Assembly (NCBI RefSeq): GCF_011694815.1
Contig: NZ_CP050177.1
Location: 3,479,001 to 3,543,000 of the forward strand
DNA length: 64,000 nt
Direction of reading: 5' to 3'
Origin: Streptomyces liangshanensis
GTDB taxonomy: Bacteria; Actinomycetota; Actinomycetes; Streptomycetales; Streptomycetaceae
Below the pieces are notes generated by a model. It was not told the DNA's origin, made no database searches, and saw only the letters and a program-made list of their open reading frames with translations. Every line of letters begins with the position of its first letter. The first letter of the stretch is position 1. Made by a program: the position numbers and the translations under genes. Positions 43,238 to 51,607 of the stretch are shown piece by piece.

Positions 43238-44610
43238 CCCGGACCCAGCCCACCGCATCCGCCGCCGGCCGGACCTCCCCCGCCCTCGACGCCGCGGCCG
43301 CCCCCCTGGAGATCGATCCCCTGCTCGACGACCCGGACACCCGCATCATCGTGTGCTGCGGCTCCGGCGGCGTCGGCAAGACGACCACGGCGGCGGCTCT
43401 CGGCGTACGGGCGGCGGAGCGCGGGCGCAAGGTGGTCGTGCTCACGATCGACCCGGCCCGCCGGCTGGCCCAGTCCATGGGCATCGACTCGCTCGACAAC
43501 ACCCCGCGCCAGGTCAAGGGCGTCGAGGGTCCGGGCGAACTGCACGCCATGATGCTCGACATGAAGCGGACGTTCGACGAGATCGTCGAGGCGCACGCGG
43601 ACCGCGACCGGGCGCGCGCCATCCTGGACAACCCCTTCTACCAGTCCCTGTCGGCCGGGTTCGCGGGCACGCAGGAGTACATGGCGATGGAGAAGCTCGG
43701 GCAGTTGCGGGCGCGGGACTCCTGGGACCTGATCATCGTCGACACCCCGCCCTCGCGCTCCGCGCTGGACTTCCTGGACGCGCCGAAGCGCCTCGGGTCG
43801 TTCCTGGACGGGAAGTTCATCAGGTTGCTGATGGCGCCGGCCAAGGTCGGCGGCCGGGCCGGGATGAAGTTCCTGAACGTCGGGATGTCGATGATGACCG
43901 GCACGATCGGGAAGGTGCTGGGCGGCCAGTTCCTCGGTGACGTGCAGATGTTCGTGACGGCGATGGACTCGATGTTCGGCGGGCTGCGGACGCGCGCGGA
44001 GGCGACGTACCGGCTCCTCCAGGCGCCCGGCACGGCGTTCCTGGTGGTCGCGGCGCCGGAGCGGGACGCCCTGCGCGAGGCGGCGTACTTCGTGGAGAGG
44101 CTGGCCGCCGAGGAGATGCCGCTGGCGGGTCTGGTGCTCAACCGGGTGCACGGCAGCGGCGCGGCGCGGCTCTCCGCCGAGCGCGCCCTGGCCGCCGCGG
44201 AAAATCTTGAAGAGGGCGGCATTGTGGATCAGGAGCCCGGGAATGCTCCTCCTCGTGGCGTCGCAGCCGCGGCAGGCTCCTCTCCCCGGGCCTCCGAGGC
44301 GCCGCCCGAGCCGCCCCCCGAGTCCCCCGAAGCCCCCGTGTCCGACTTGTCCACAACTGCGCCTGCCCCCGGGGCGGGTTCCGTCACACCTTCTGTCACA
44401 AGTGTGGAACAGCTGACCGCTGGTTTGCTGCGTCTGCACGCCGAACGGATGCAGGTGCTCGCGCGCGAACGACGCACGCGCGACCGCTTCACCGCGCTGC
44501 ATCCGGAGGTCGCGGTGGCCGAGGTGGCCGCCCTGCCCGGCGACGTTCATGACCTCGCCGGGCTCAGGGCCATCGGTGATCACCTCGCGGCGGGTCGTAG
44601 TACGACCTGA
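43234..44610 (+). CDS. ArsA-like anion-transporting ATPase, second subunit
   Basis: A 458-residue partner (Rv3680-like), translationally coupled to the first. Walker A reads CCGSGGVGKTTTAAALG: the P-loop lysine is kept but the signature lysine of the ArsA/Get3 group is serine. VDTPPSRSALDFLDAPKRLG is the switch II region. Residues about 330-390 are a Pro/Ser/Ala-rich insertion, and a helical end with HAERMQVLARERRTR follows. The pair probably forms a heterodimer with unequal ATP sites. In mycobacteria the homologues are linked to WhiB4-controlled redox and drug responses. Confidence 0.9.
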   Translation: MTRTQPTASAAGRTSPALDAAAAPLEIDPLLDDPDTRIIVCCGSGGVGKTTTAAALGVRAAERGRKVVVLTIDPARRLAQSMGIDSLDNTPRQVKGVEGPGELHAMMLDMKRTFDEIVEAHADRDRARAILDNPFYQSLSAGFAGTQEYMAMEKLGQLRARDSWDLIIVDTPPSRSALDFLDAPKRLGSFLDGKFIRLLMAPAKVGGRAGMKFLNVGMSMMTGTIGKVLGGQFLGDVQMFVTAMDSMFGGLRTRAEATYRLLQAPGTAFLVVAAPERDALREAAYFVERLAAEEMPLAGLVLNRVHGSGAARLSAERALAAAENLEEGGIVDQEPGNAPPRGVAAAAGSSPRASEAPPEPPPESPEAPVSDLSTTAPAPGAGSVTPSVTSVEQLTAGLLRLHAERMQVLARERRTRDRFTALHPEVAVAEVAALPGDVHDLAGLRAIGDHLAAGRSTT

Positions 44611-44717
44611 CCTGCGAGGACGCGCTCGGTGGCGCGGCTGATCGAGCCGCCACCACCGGTCCCACTACCGGGCCGTACCGCCGTCAGGCCGTACCGCCCA
44701 CGCACTACCGGCCGCGC

Positions 44718-44740
44718 ACGTCCGGACGCACACCGGACGT
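44718..44740. terminator. Possible convergent terminator
   Basis: ACGTCCGG-ACGCACA-CCGGACGT gives an eight-base stem between the converging ATPase and wblA genes; weak compared with other hairpins in the window. Confidence 0.4.
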
Positions 44741-44805
44741 AGCAGTCGTACGCGCTCCACGTGCTGCGCGAGCCGTACGGGTCGTACGGATCCGTACGTC
44801 CGCCG

Positions 44806-45150
44806 CTATCCCGCGGCCGCGTACGTCTCGTACGTCTCGTCGTCCTCCAGGCCCACGGGCAGGAGGCCCGCGCCGCGCTCGTACTCGGTACGCGCGGTTT
44901 CGAGCAGTCTTCGCCACGACGTGACGGTCGGACGCCTGCGCAGCAACGCGCGGCGCTCCCGCTCCGTCATCCCACCCCACACGCCGAACTCGACGCGGTT
45001 GTCCAGCGCGTCCGCCAGGCACTCCGTGCGCACCGGGCAACCGGTGCACACCGCCTTGGCCCTGTTCTGCGCTGCACCTTGCACGAACAATTCATCCGGA
45101 TCGGTAGTGCGGCAAGCTGCCTGCGCACTCCAGTCGGTTACCCAGCCCAT
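44806..45150 (-). CDS. wblA: WhiB-like iron-sulfur regulator WblA
   Basis: WblA (SCO3579; mycobacterial WhiB4) is a 4Fe-4S protein and pleiotropic repressor of antibiotic production, needed for sporulation. From the ATG at 45150 (MGWVTDWSAQAACRT) the product is 114 residues. The four cluster cysteines are in AACRTTD and AVCTGCPVRTEC, followed by the GVWGG turn and a basic C-terminal RRALLRRRPTVTSWRRL. A GTG at 45207 would add 19 residues (MNMPLPPWGS); the shorter start agrees with S. coelicolor WblA. It is divergent from the PBP gene. Confidence 0.95.
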   Translation of the reverse strand: MGWVTDWSAQAACRTTDPDELFVQGAAQNRAKAVCTGCPVRTECLADALDNRVEFGVWGGMTERERRALLRRRPTVTSWRRLLETARTEYERGAGLLPVGLEDDETYETYAAAG

Positions 45151-45546
45151 TCCGGCGCCGTCCTCTCCCGAATCGAGGCTCCCCCACGGCGGCAGCGGCA
45201 TATTCACCGCTGCCAGTTGAGGACGTTACGGAAGGCGGGCACAGCGCAACACCCCCTTCGGGCCCAATCTTGAATGGCCCGAACGGACTATGCGTGCGTG
45301 GTAGATCACCCAGGGGAGTGAGCGAAGGACATCACTCATGAACCCGGCACGGCGGGGCAAGAGGGGTGAGTCACAACGGACGTTCAGGGGCAGACATACT
45401 CAATACAGACGTGGCTCCCCGTGTTTCGGGTTCACGGGAAGTTCACACCGAGGGCTTGATGCGCAACCCCACTGCTGTGACAGTTGGATACAGCTTAGGC
45501 CAGAGCCTTGACGCGTGTCCGGCGAATGAGAACGTAGGCTGCCCTC
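45151..45546. promoter_or_regulatory. wblA/PBP divergent regulatory region
   Basis: A 396-base spacer with lower G+C. It holds an inverted repeat TTCGGGCC-N11-GGCCCGAA (45257-45264, 45276-45283), 107 bases before the WblA ATG. No other gene is visible. wblA is known to have a long, controlled leader region in Streptomyces; which regulator uses this repeat is not known. Confidence 0.5.
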
Positions 45547-47832
45547 ATGCCAAAGAAGCGCTCGGGCGGGGGTCTGACCGGGACCCAGCAGGCCGCCAAA
45601 TTCCTCGGTGTCAGTGTGCTCGCGGGAGCGGTGCTGGCGGGAATCGCCTTGCCGGCGTTCGGCGCGCTGGGACTCGCGGCCAAGGGAACGGTCGAGGGAT
45701 TCGACGAGATCCCCGCCAATCTCAAGACGCCGCCGCTGAGCCAGCGCACCGAGATCCTGGACGCCGACGGCGGCCAGATCGCCACGGTCTACTCGCGTGA
45801 CCGCACCGTCGTGCCGCTCAAGGACATCTCCCCGTACATGCAGAAGGCGATCGTCGCGATCGAGGACTCGCGCTTCTACGAGCACGGGGCGATCGACCTC
45901 AAGGGCGTGCTCCGCGCGGCCAATCGCAACGCGCAGTCGGGCGGGGTGTCGGAAGGCGCCTCGACACTGACCCAGCAGTACGTGAAGAACGTGTTCGTCG
46001 AGGAGGCCGGCGACGACGCGACGAAGTTCAAGCAGGCCACCCAGCAGACGCTGGGCCGCAAGATCCAGGAGTTGAAGTACGCGATCCAGGTCGAGGAAGA
46101 GCTCGGCAAGAAGAAGATCCTCGAGAACTATCTGAACATCACCTTCTTCGGTCAGCAGGCGTACGGCATCGAGGCCGCGTCGCAGCGGTACTTCTCCACG
46201 TCGGCGAAGAACCTGAGCCTCGGCCAGGCCGCCATGCTGGCGGGCATCGTCCAGTCGCCGACGCGCTACGACCCGGTCAACGACCCGGCGGAGGCGCAGA
46301 AACGCCGTAACACCGTCCTCCAGCGGATGGCCGACGTCGGCGCCGTCACGCAGGCCGAGGCCGACAAGGCCGGCGCCGAGCCGATCAAGCTGAAGGTCAG
46401 CAAGCCGAAGAACGGCTGCATCACCGCCGTCAGCGGCGCGGGCTTCTTCTGCGACTACGTCCGCGAGGTCTTCCTCACCGACCCGGTCTTCGGCAAGACG
46501 CGCGAGGCGCGCGCCAAGGTCTGGAACCAGGGCGGGCTGACGATCCGTACGACGCTGGACCCGCAGGCGCAGAAGTCGGCGCAGGCGTCGATCAAGGACC
46601 ACGTCTACAAGAGCGACCCGGTCGCGACGGCGCTGTCGATCGTCGAGCCGGGCACCGGCAAGATCCTGGCCATGGGCCAGTCGCGGCCGTACGGCTTCGG
46701 GAAGAACGAGACCCAGATCAACCTGTCCGTGAACCAGAACATGGGCGGCGGCGCCGGGTACCAGCCGGGGTCGACGTTCAAGCCGATCGTCGCGGCGGCG
46801 GCGCTGGAGCAGGGCATTCCGGCGACGCAGCAGTTCCCGTCCCCGTACCAGATGACGTACCCGCGGCCGGTCCAGACCTGCGACGGTCCCTGGAACGACA
46901 GGGACGTCCCGGTCGAGAACGAGAACGAGTCGGAGCACGGCCCGTACGACATGAAGGAAGCGACCGCGAAGTCGGTCAACACCTACTACGTCGAGCTGAT
47001 CAGCAAGATCGGCGTCTGCCCGGTGACCGACATGGCCACCAAGATGGGCGTCAAGCGGGCCGACGGCAACCGGATCCAGCAGGTGCCGTCGATCACCCTG
47101 GGCACGCAGGAGATGTCGCCGCTGACCATGGCGTCGGCGTACGCGACGTTCGCCAGCCGCGGCATGTACTGCTCGCCGATCGCGATCGAGTCGATCACCG
47201 GCCCCGGCAAGAAGCAGCTGCCGGTGCCGAAGTCGACCTGCAACCGCGCGATGTCCGAGAAGACCGCCGACACCATCAACACGCTGCTCAAGGGCGTGGT
47301 GGAGGACGGTACCGGTACGGAGGCGGGCCTCGGCCCGCAGCGGCCGAGCGCGGGCAAGACCGGTACGACGGACTACCGCTACGCGGCCTGGTTCGTCGGC
47401 TACACGCCGAACATGTCGGGCGCGGTGTGGGTCGGTGACCCGCAGCACAAGCGGAAGATGGTGAACATCACCATCGGTGGCGAGTACCAGGCGAAGGTCT
47501 TCGGTGGGCAGGTGCCGGGGCCGATCTGGAAGGACGCCATGACGGGCGCGCTGGCCGGGCACCCGGCTCCGCCGTTCAACGAGATCAGCATCCCGGATCC
47601 TCCGAGGAAGGACGCGAAGCCGGAGAACGGGGACGCTAAGCCGGGTGACATCGCGGGCCAGACGGACGGCGGGAACGGCGATGGCGGCGGCAACGGTGAC
47701 GGTGGGAACGGGGGCGGTGGGAACGGCGGCGACAACCCCTTCCCGGACTTCTCGGTGCGGCCGGGGCTGCTGAGCGGCGGGAACGGCAACGGCGGCGGGA
47801 ACGGCCAGGACGGCGGCGGAAACGGCCCGTAG
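45547..47832 (+). CDS. Bifunctional penicillin-binding protein (PonA2-like)
   Basis: A 761-residue class A PBP that polymerises and cross-links peptidoglycan. After a short basic N-terminus and one membrane helix (about 20-45) comes the GT51 glycosyltransferase (IEDSRFYEHGAIDLKGV, GASTLTQQYVKN, AQAAMLAGIVQSP). The transpeptidase has its active Ser in GSTFKP, then KSVNTYY and GKTGTTD. The last 100 residues are a Gly/Asn/Asp-rich tail of GGNGDGG-type repeats, likely disordered outside the cell. Mycobacterial PonA2 sits beside whiB4 in the same way but carries a PASTA domain, absent here. Confidence 0.95.
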   Translation: MPKKRSGGGLTGTQQAAKFLGVSVLAGAVLAGIALPAFGALGLAAKGTVEGFDEIPANLKTPPLSQRTEILDADGGQIATVYSRDRTVVPLKDISPYMQKAIVAIEDSRFYEHGAIDLKGVLRAANRNAQSGGVSEGASTLTQQYVKNVFVEEAGDDATKFKQATQQTLGRKIQELKYAIQVEEELGKKKILENYLNITFFGQQAYGIEAASQRYFSTSAKNLSLGQAAMLAGIVQSPTRYDPVNDPAEAQKRRNTVLQRMADVGAVTQAEADKAGAEPIKLKVSKPKNGCITAVSGAGFFCDYVREVFLTDPVFGKTREARAKVWNQGGLTIRTTLDPQAQKSAQASIKDHVYKSDPVATALSIVEPGTGKILAMGQSRPYGFGKNETQINLSVNQNMGGGAGYQPGSTFKPIVAAAALEQGIPATQQFPSPYQMTYPRPVQTCDGPWNDRDVPVENENESEHGPYDMKEATAKSVNTYYVELISKIGVCPVTDMATKMGVKRADGNRIQQVPSITLGTQEMSPLTMASAYATFASRGMYCSPIAIESITGPGKKQLPVPKSTCNRAMSEKTADTINTLLKGVVEDGTGTEAGLGPQRPSAGKTGTTDYRYAAWFVGYTPNMSGAVWVGDPQHKRKMVNITIGGEYQAKVFGGQVPGPIWKDAMTGALAGHPAPPFNEISIPDPPRKDAKPENGDAKPGDIAGQTDGGNGDGGGNGDGGNGGGGNGGDNPFPDFSVRPGLLSGGNGNGGGNGQDGGGNGP

Positions 47833-47858
47833 GGGCCCTGCTCCTCCGTACCTGACAG

Positions 47859-47910
47859 AGAAGGGCGCCCGGCCGGTGACGAGACACAGTCACCGGCCGG
47901 GCGCCCTTCT
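47859..47910. terminator. Strong convergent terminator
   Basis: A perfect 22-base stem (47859-47880 with 47889-47910), starting AGAAGGGCGCCC and ending GGGCGCCCTTCT, around an eight-base loop, between the converging PBP and YqeY genes. Confidence 0.85.
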
Positions 47911-47953
47911 GTGCTGCGGCCGCAGTCCCTTTACATCTCTGCTTCTGTGCTTC

Positions 47954-48421
47954 TCACCCAGCGGCGAGCTGCTGCTTGACCAGGGCGGCGACCCGGCCGC
48001 CCTCGGCCCGGCCGGCGACCTTCGGGTTCACGATCTTCATGACGGCCCCCATCGCGCGCGGCCCCTCGGCGCCCGCGGCGCGCGCCTCGCCGACGGCCTG
48101 GGCGACGATGTCGCCGAGCTCGTCGTCGGACAGCTGCTTCGGCAGGTACGCGTCGAGGAGCACGCCCTCGGCCTTCTCCCTCTCGGCCTGCTCCGTACGC
48201 CCGCCGAGCGCGAACGCCTCGGCCGCCTCACGGCGCTTCTTCGCCTCCCGGGCGATGACCTTCTGCACCTCGTCGTCGGAGAGCTCACGGGCGGACGTGC
48301 CCGAGACCTCCTCCTTGGTGATCGCGGTGAGGGTCAGCCGGAGCGTGGCGGAGCGCAGCTCGTCACGGGCGCGGATGGAGGCGGTGAGGTCTTCCTTGAG
48401 CTTGGACTTGAGGCTGGTCAT
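47954..48421 (-). CDS. GatB/YqeY domain protein
   Basis: A 155-residue protein of the YqeY family, related to the tail domain of the GatB amidotransferase subunit. The helical bundle is visible from MTSLKSKLKEDLTASIRARD through EREKAEGVLLDAYLPKQLSDDEL to AEGGRVAALVKQQL. It may act on or near tRNA, but no reaction is established. The start at 48421 is chosen because homology begins there; the longer frame would run into the divergent phosphoesterase promoter. Confidence 0.92.
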   Translation of the reverse strand: MTSLKSKLKEDLTASIRARDELRSATLRLTLTAITKEEVSGTSARELSDDEVQKVIAREAKKRREAAEAFALGGRTEQAEREKAEGVLLDAYLPKQLSDDELGDIVAQAVGEARAAGAEGPRAMGAVMKIVNPKVAGRAEGGRVAALVKQQLAAG

Positions 48422-48521
48422 GGTTCCAAGTGTGACAGGTACGCCACGAAACCCGCCCCGCATTAAGGGCCTCCTCCCCTGGTCGTACAGGGTCGGACAC
48501 AACCTCTGAGACGATGGGAAC

Positions 48522-49448
48522 ATGCGCGCACGTTACGGAGTACCCCTCGGAATCGCGGCAGTCGGCGCGGCCGGAATCGCCTACGCGGCGGGGATCGAAG
48601 CACGCTCGTTCCGGTTGCGGCGGGTCACCGTCCCCGTACTGCCGCGGGGCATGCGTGATCTTCGTTTCCTCCAGGTGTCCGACATCCACATGGTGAGCGG
48701 ACAGCGCAAGAAACGGCACTGGCTCCAGGCGCTCGCGGGGCTGCGCCCGGACTTCGTGGTGAACACCGGCGACAACCTGTCGGACCCGGAGGGCGTACCG
48801 GAGCTGCTGGACGCGCTGGGCCCGCTGATGGAGTTCCCGGGCGTGTACGTCTTCGGCTCGAACGACTACTACGGCCCGAAGCTCCGCAACCCGGCCCGCT
48901 ACCTCCTGGAGAAGGCCCAGGGCCGCCACGGCCTGAACGGCAACGCCCCGGCGCCGGCCGCGGTGCGCAACCCCTGGGAGCCGATGCGCGACGCCTTCGA
49001 CGCGGCGGGCTGGGCGGACCTCACCAACACGCGCGGCCGGCTCAAGATCGACGGCTACGAGCTCGCGTTCACGGGCCTGGACGACCCGCACATCAAGCGG
49101 GACAGGTACGAGCGGGTCGCCGGCGGCCCGGAGGCGGACGCGGACCTCTCGATCGGCGTGGTCCACGCCCCGTACCTGCGCGCCCTGGACGCCTTCACGG
49201 CCGACGGCTACCCGCTGATCCTGGCGGGCCACACCCACGGCGGCCAGCTGTGCATCCCCTTCTACGGCGCCCTGGTCACCAACTGCGACCTGGACACGGA
49301 CCGCGTGAAGGGCCTCTCGACCCACCGCTCGGGCGGCCACACCTCGTACCTGCACGTCTCGGCGGGCTGCGGCACGAACCGCTACACCCCGGTCCGCTTC
49401 GCCTGCCCCCCGGAAGCCACGCTGGTCACCCTGACCCCCCACCCCTGA
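48522..49448 (+). CDS. Calcineurin-like metallophosphoesterase
   Basis: A 308-residue phosphoesterase with the full metal set: SDIHM, NTGDN, GSNDYY (Asn-Asp instead of Asn-His), VVHAP and GHTHGGQ. A hydrophobic N-terminal helix (PLGIAAVGAAGIAYAAG) probably anchors it, as in YkuE-type enzymes that act on lipid-linked substrates at the membrane. Rv3683 is the positional equivalent. It ends about 85 bases before tRNA-Pro and is the last member of the block shared with mycobacteria. Confidence 0.92.
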   Translation: MRARYGVPLGIAAVGAAGIAYAAGIEARSFRLRRVTVPVLPRGMRDLRFLQVSDIHMVSGQRKKRHWLQALAGLRPDFVVNTGDNLSDPEGVPELLDALGPLMEFPGVYVFGSNDYYGPKLRNPARYLLEKAQGRHGLNGNAPAPAAVRNPWEPMRDAFDAAGWADLTNTRGRLKIDGYELAFTGLDDPHIKRDRYERVAGGPEADADLSIGVVHAPYLRALDAFTADGYPLILAGHTHGGQLCIPFYGALVTNCDLDTDRVKGLSTHRSGGHTSYLHVSAGCGTNRYTPVRFACPPEATLVTLTPHP

Positions 49449-49532
49449 CACGCCACCCCTCCCCGAAACCGGATTTCGTCCTCGGCCAGCGGTGGGCTAA
49501 AGTAAGCGATGTCGCCGCCACACGGGCGACAT

Positions 49533-49606
49533 CGGGGTGTAGCGCAGCTTGGCAGCGCGCTTCGTTCGGGACGAAGAGGTCGTGGGTTCAAATCCCGCCA
49601 CCCCGA
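49533..49606 (+). tRNA. tRNA-Pro (anticodon CGG)
   Basis: The cloverleaf is complete: acceptor CGGGGTG/CACCCCG, D stem GCGC/GCGC, anticodon stem CTTCG/CGAAG with loop TTCGGGA, T arm GTGGG-TTCAAAT-CCCGC, discriminator A. The CCA end is not encoded. It reads CCG codons. A strong hairpin follows at once. tRNA-Pro genes are common integration targets, and the genes beyond it look accessory. Confidence 0.95.
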
Positions 49607-49624
49607 CAGCCAAAGCAGCAGGTC

Positions 49625-49657
49625 AAGGGCCTGATCCTCTCTGAGGGTCAGGCCCTT
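49625..49657 (+). terminator. tRNA-Pro terminator
   Basis: AAGGGCCTGATCCTC and GAGGGTCAGGCCCTT pair over 15 bases (one G-T) around the loop TCT, 18 bases after the tRNA. Confidence 0.8.
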
Positions 49658-49759
49658 CCCGCGTCTCCGGATCGGGCGTCGGAAGGCGGCCCGTGTCCGC
49701 GGTATTCCCTCGTCGGCGGAACCCACCTATCGTCGCGGTCACGCAACCGGGGGGTGAGT

Positions 49760-50263
49760 ATGGCTGCTGAGGCGACAAGCTGGCAGAAGGAGCAAGTCAG
49801 CCGCGCTTACGTGCACGCCTTAGCCACGCAGGGTGGGTACACGATCTGCGACTGGAACGTGGACAAGGACGGAGTCGACGTCACTCTTCGTTCTCGTGGC
49901 CTCATGGTCGATATCCAGCTCAAGTGCACACAGAACCCGCGCACTATCAGGAGCGGCTACAGCTTCGACCTGGACATCGAGACCTACGACAAATTGCGTG
50001 ACCCTGAGCGCTCGGCGCCTGGTCATCTTGCACTGCTCATCGTCCCGCGCGACATCGGGCGCTGGGTCATCCACCAGCCGGATTCGATAGTCCTTGCTTG
50101 TCACGGCTACTGGTCCTCCCTCTACGGGATGGAACACGCCCCAGGGAGCTCAACCACCGCGATACACCTTCCTGAGCACCAAGAGCTCACCGTGAAGGCC
50201 ATGGGGACCATGTTCGATGCTGCACGCCGCATGACCAACAGCGCCGGTCCGGGGTTGAACTGA
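49760..50263 (+). CDS. DUF4365 protein, PD-(D/E)xK nuclease-like
   Basis: A 167-residue protein from the ATG at 49760 after GGGGGGTGAGT. The segment DKDGVDVTLRSRGLMVDIQLK is characteristic of DUF4365 and reads as a nuclease-like core: Asp in GVD, then a beta strand with DIQLK (Q/D-x-K). Such domains resemble Mrr/Holliday-junction type PD-(D/E)xK enzymes. No membrane segment is present. It lies directly behind tRNA-Pro and one base before an uncharacterised gene, forming a tight pair. Codon use is less G/C-biased than in the flanking core genes, suggesting transfer. A role in DNA cleavage or defence is inference. Confidence 0.82.
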   Translation: MAAEATSWQKEQVSRAYVHALATQGGYTICDWNVDKDGVDVTLRSRGLMVDIQLKCTQNPRTIRSGYSFDLDIETYDKLRDPERSAPGHLALLIVPRDIGRWVIHQPDSIVLACHGYWSSLYGMEHAPGSSTTAIHLPEHQELTVKAMGTMFDAARRMTNSAGPGLN

Positions 50264-50264
50264 C

Positions 50265-51401
50265 ATGGCGGACATCACCCCTGACTTCGGCCCCGAAGAG
50301 ATTCGCAGCTACCTCAAGGTCACCGGATGGGCCCCGGTATCGGGCGGCGCCGTAGCTGAGCTATGGACGCTTCCGGGGCCGGCTGACGAAGTCGTCCTGG
50401 TCCCGATGAAGCCCGGCGCGCCAGACTTCGCCAAGAGGGCGCGGATTCTCATCCAGGACCTCTCGAGGATCGAGTGCGAAGACGTCCAGACAGTCCACGA
50501 CGCCATCGCCACGATCTACAACGACGTCACCGACCTCCGGGCCTCCCACCCATCGATGAGCGACGGATCGATCCCCCTTGAGTCCGGGTACGAGCTCTTC
50601 GTCTCCGCCAAGCGTCTCCGTGTCGCCTCCGCAGCGGCGACCCTCCGACGCCAAGGGCACTTCCGGAACTTCCCACCTCGGGCGCGTGATCAAGCACGAG
50701 AGGTTCGCCTGGGCCAGACGCGTCGTGGCTCGTACATCGTCCCCATCATCAGCCAGGCACGCTCCCCCGAGGACGTCTACTCACCGCGTCAAGATCACAT
50801 CGACGTCAAGATCGAAGAGACTCTCTTCGACCGGCGGGTGACTGCCACAATGTCCCGCGCGCTGGGCGTGCTGGGGGATATGGCGGGTGCCGACCACGAA
50901 CCCACCCCGAGCGAGATCAACGACTCCATCGGGGAAGGCGTCTCGTACGAGCTCTGCAAGGCCCTCGCCAAAGTCGTGAACACAGAATCCGTCAGCGCGC
51001 TCGACGTGACCTTCAATTGGTCGCGCGTGGCGGCGCCACCACCGGGCACCCCGACGCGTGTCGAGTTCAACCGCGAGGCGATCGAGATCGTCGACCTGGT
51101 ATCCGAACAGCTCAAGTCCAAAATCCACACACGGAATCACTTGATCTACGGTGTCGTCACAGACCTCAGTCGGCATCCCAATGACGACACCGGCCATGTC
51201 GGCGTCCAGACGCTTCTTCAGCGCCGCAGTCGCACGGTGTGGATGGACCTTCCGGACAGGGAGTACCACACGGCCGTGCGTTGTCACGACGCCGGAATCC
51301 CTGTCCGCGTCAGCGGCACGTTGACCAGTCCGCCAGGTGGGCTCGCCCGCATGAATGTCAGCGCCTTCGGCCCCGATCCGTCGCTGGGAGCGGACAACTA
51401 A
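50265..51401 (+). CDS. Uncharacterised 378-residue partner of the DUF4365 gene
   Basis: I do not recognise this family. The ATG at 50265 lies one base after the DUF4365 stop, so translation is probably coupled. The protein is soluble and mixed alpha/beta. It opens with FGPEEIRSYLKVTGW and a beta-rich part (GGAVAELWTLPGPADEVVLV), has a helical middle (TMSRALGVLGDMAGADHE, VSYELCKALAKVV), and ends in a beta-rich stretch (NHLIYGVVTDLSRHP, YHTAVRCHDAG, VRVSGTLTSPPGG) that looks like an OB-like binding domain. No nuclease or ATPase motif is visible. It could be a sensor or immunity-type partner of the DUF4365 protein. Confidence 0.78.
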   Translation: MADITPDFGPEEIRSYLKVTGWAPVSGGAVAELWTLPGPADEVVLVPMKPGAPDFAKRARILIQDLSRIECEDVQTVHDAIATIYNDVTDLRASHPSMSDGSIPLESGYELFVSAKRLRVASAAATLRRQGHFRNFPPRARDQAREVRLGQTRRGSYIVPIISQARSPEDVYSPRQDHIDVKIEETLFDRRVTATMSRALGVLGDMAGADHEPTPSEINDSIGEGVSYELCKALAKVVNTESVSALDVTFNWSRVAAPPPGTPTRVEFNREAIEIVDLVSEQLKSKIHTRNHLIYGVVTDLSRHPNDDTGHVGVQTLLQRRSRTVWMDLPDREYHTAVRCHDAGIPVRVSGTLTSPPGGLARMNVSAFGPDPSLGADN

Positions 51402-51607
51402 CAGCCCGAAGGGCCTCTCCGTCCGCCCGACCGCAGCAGGCGTTCGAGACCTCGCACCGGCGAGGTCGAGCACGTGGCACGACGCGTCCCGAGGGCGGCT
51501 TCTCTCTGCTCGGTCAGAACCGTGTACACGGCGCTTTCGCATTCCGCAGGTGACGTGGGCGTGCGCCGACACCAAGCCGTCGACCTGGCCCGTGCGCTCG
51601 TCCATGA

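Noticed and set aside
49580..49606. Attachment-site duplicate of the tRNA-Pro 3' end
   Set aside because: I looked for a second copy of the T-arm/acceptor end further right in the window and saw none; no integrase gene is present either.
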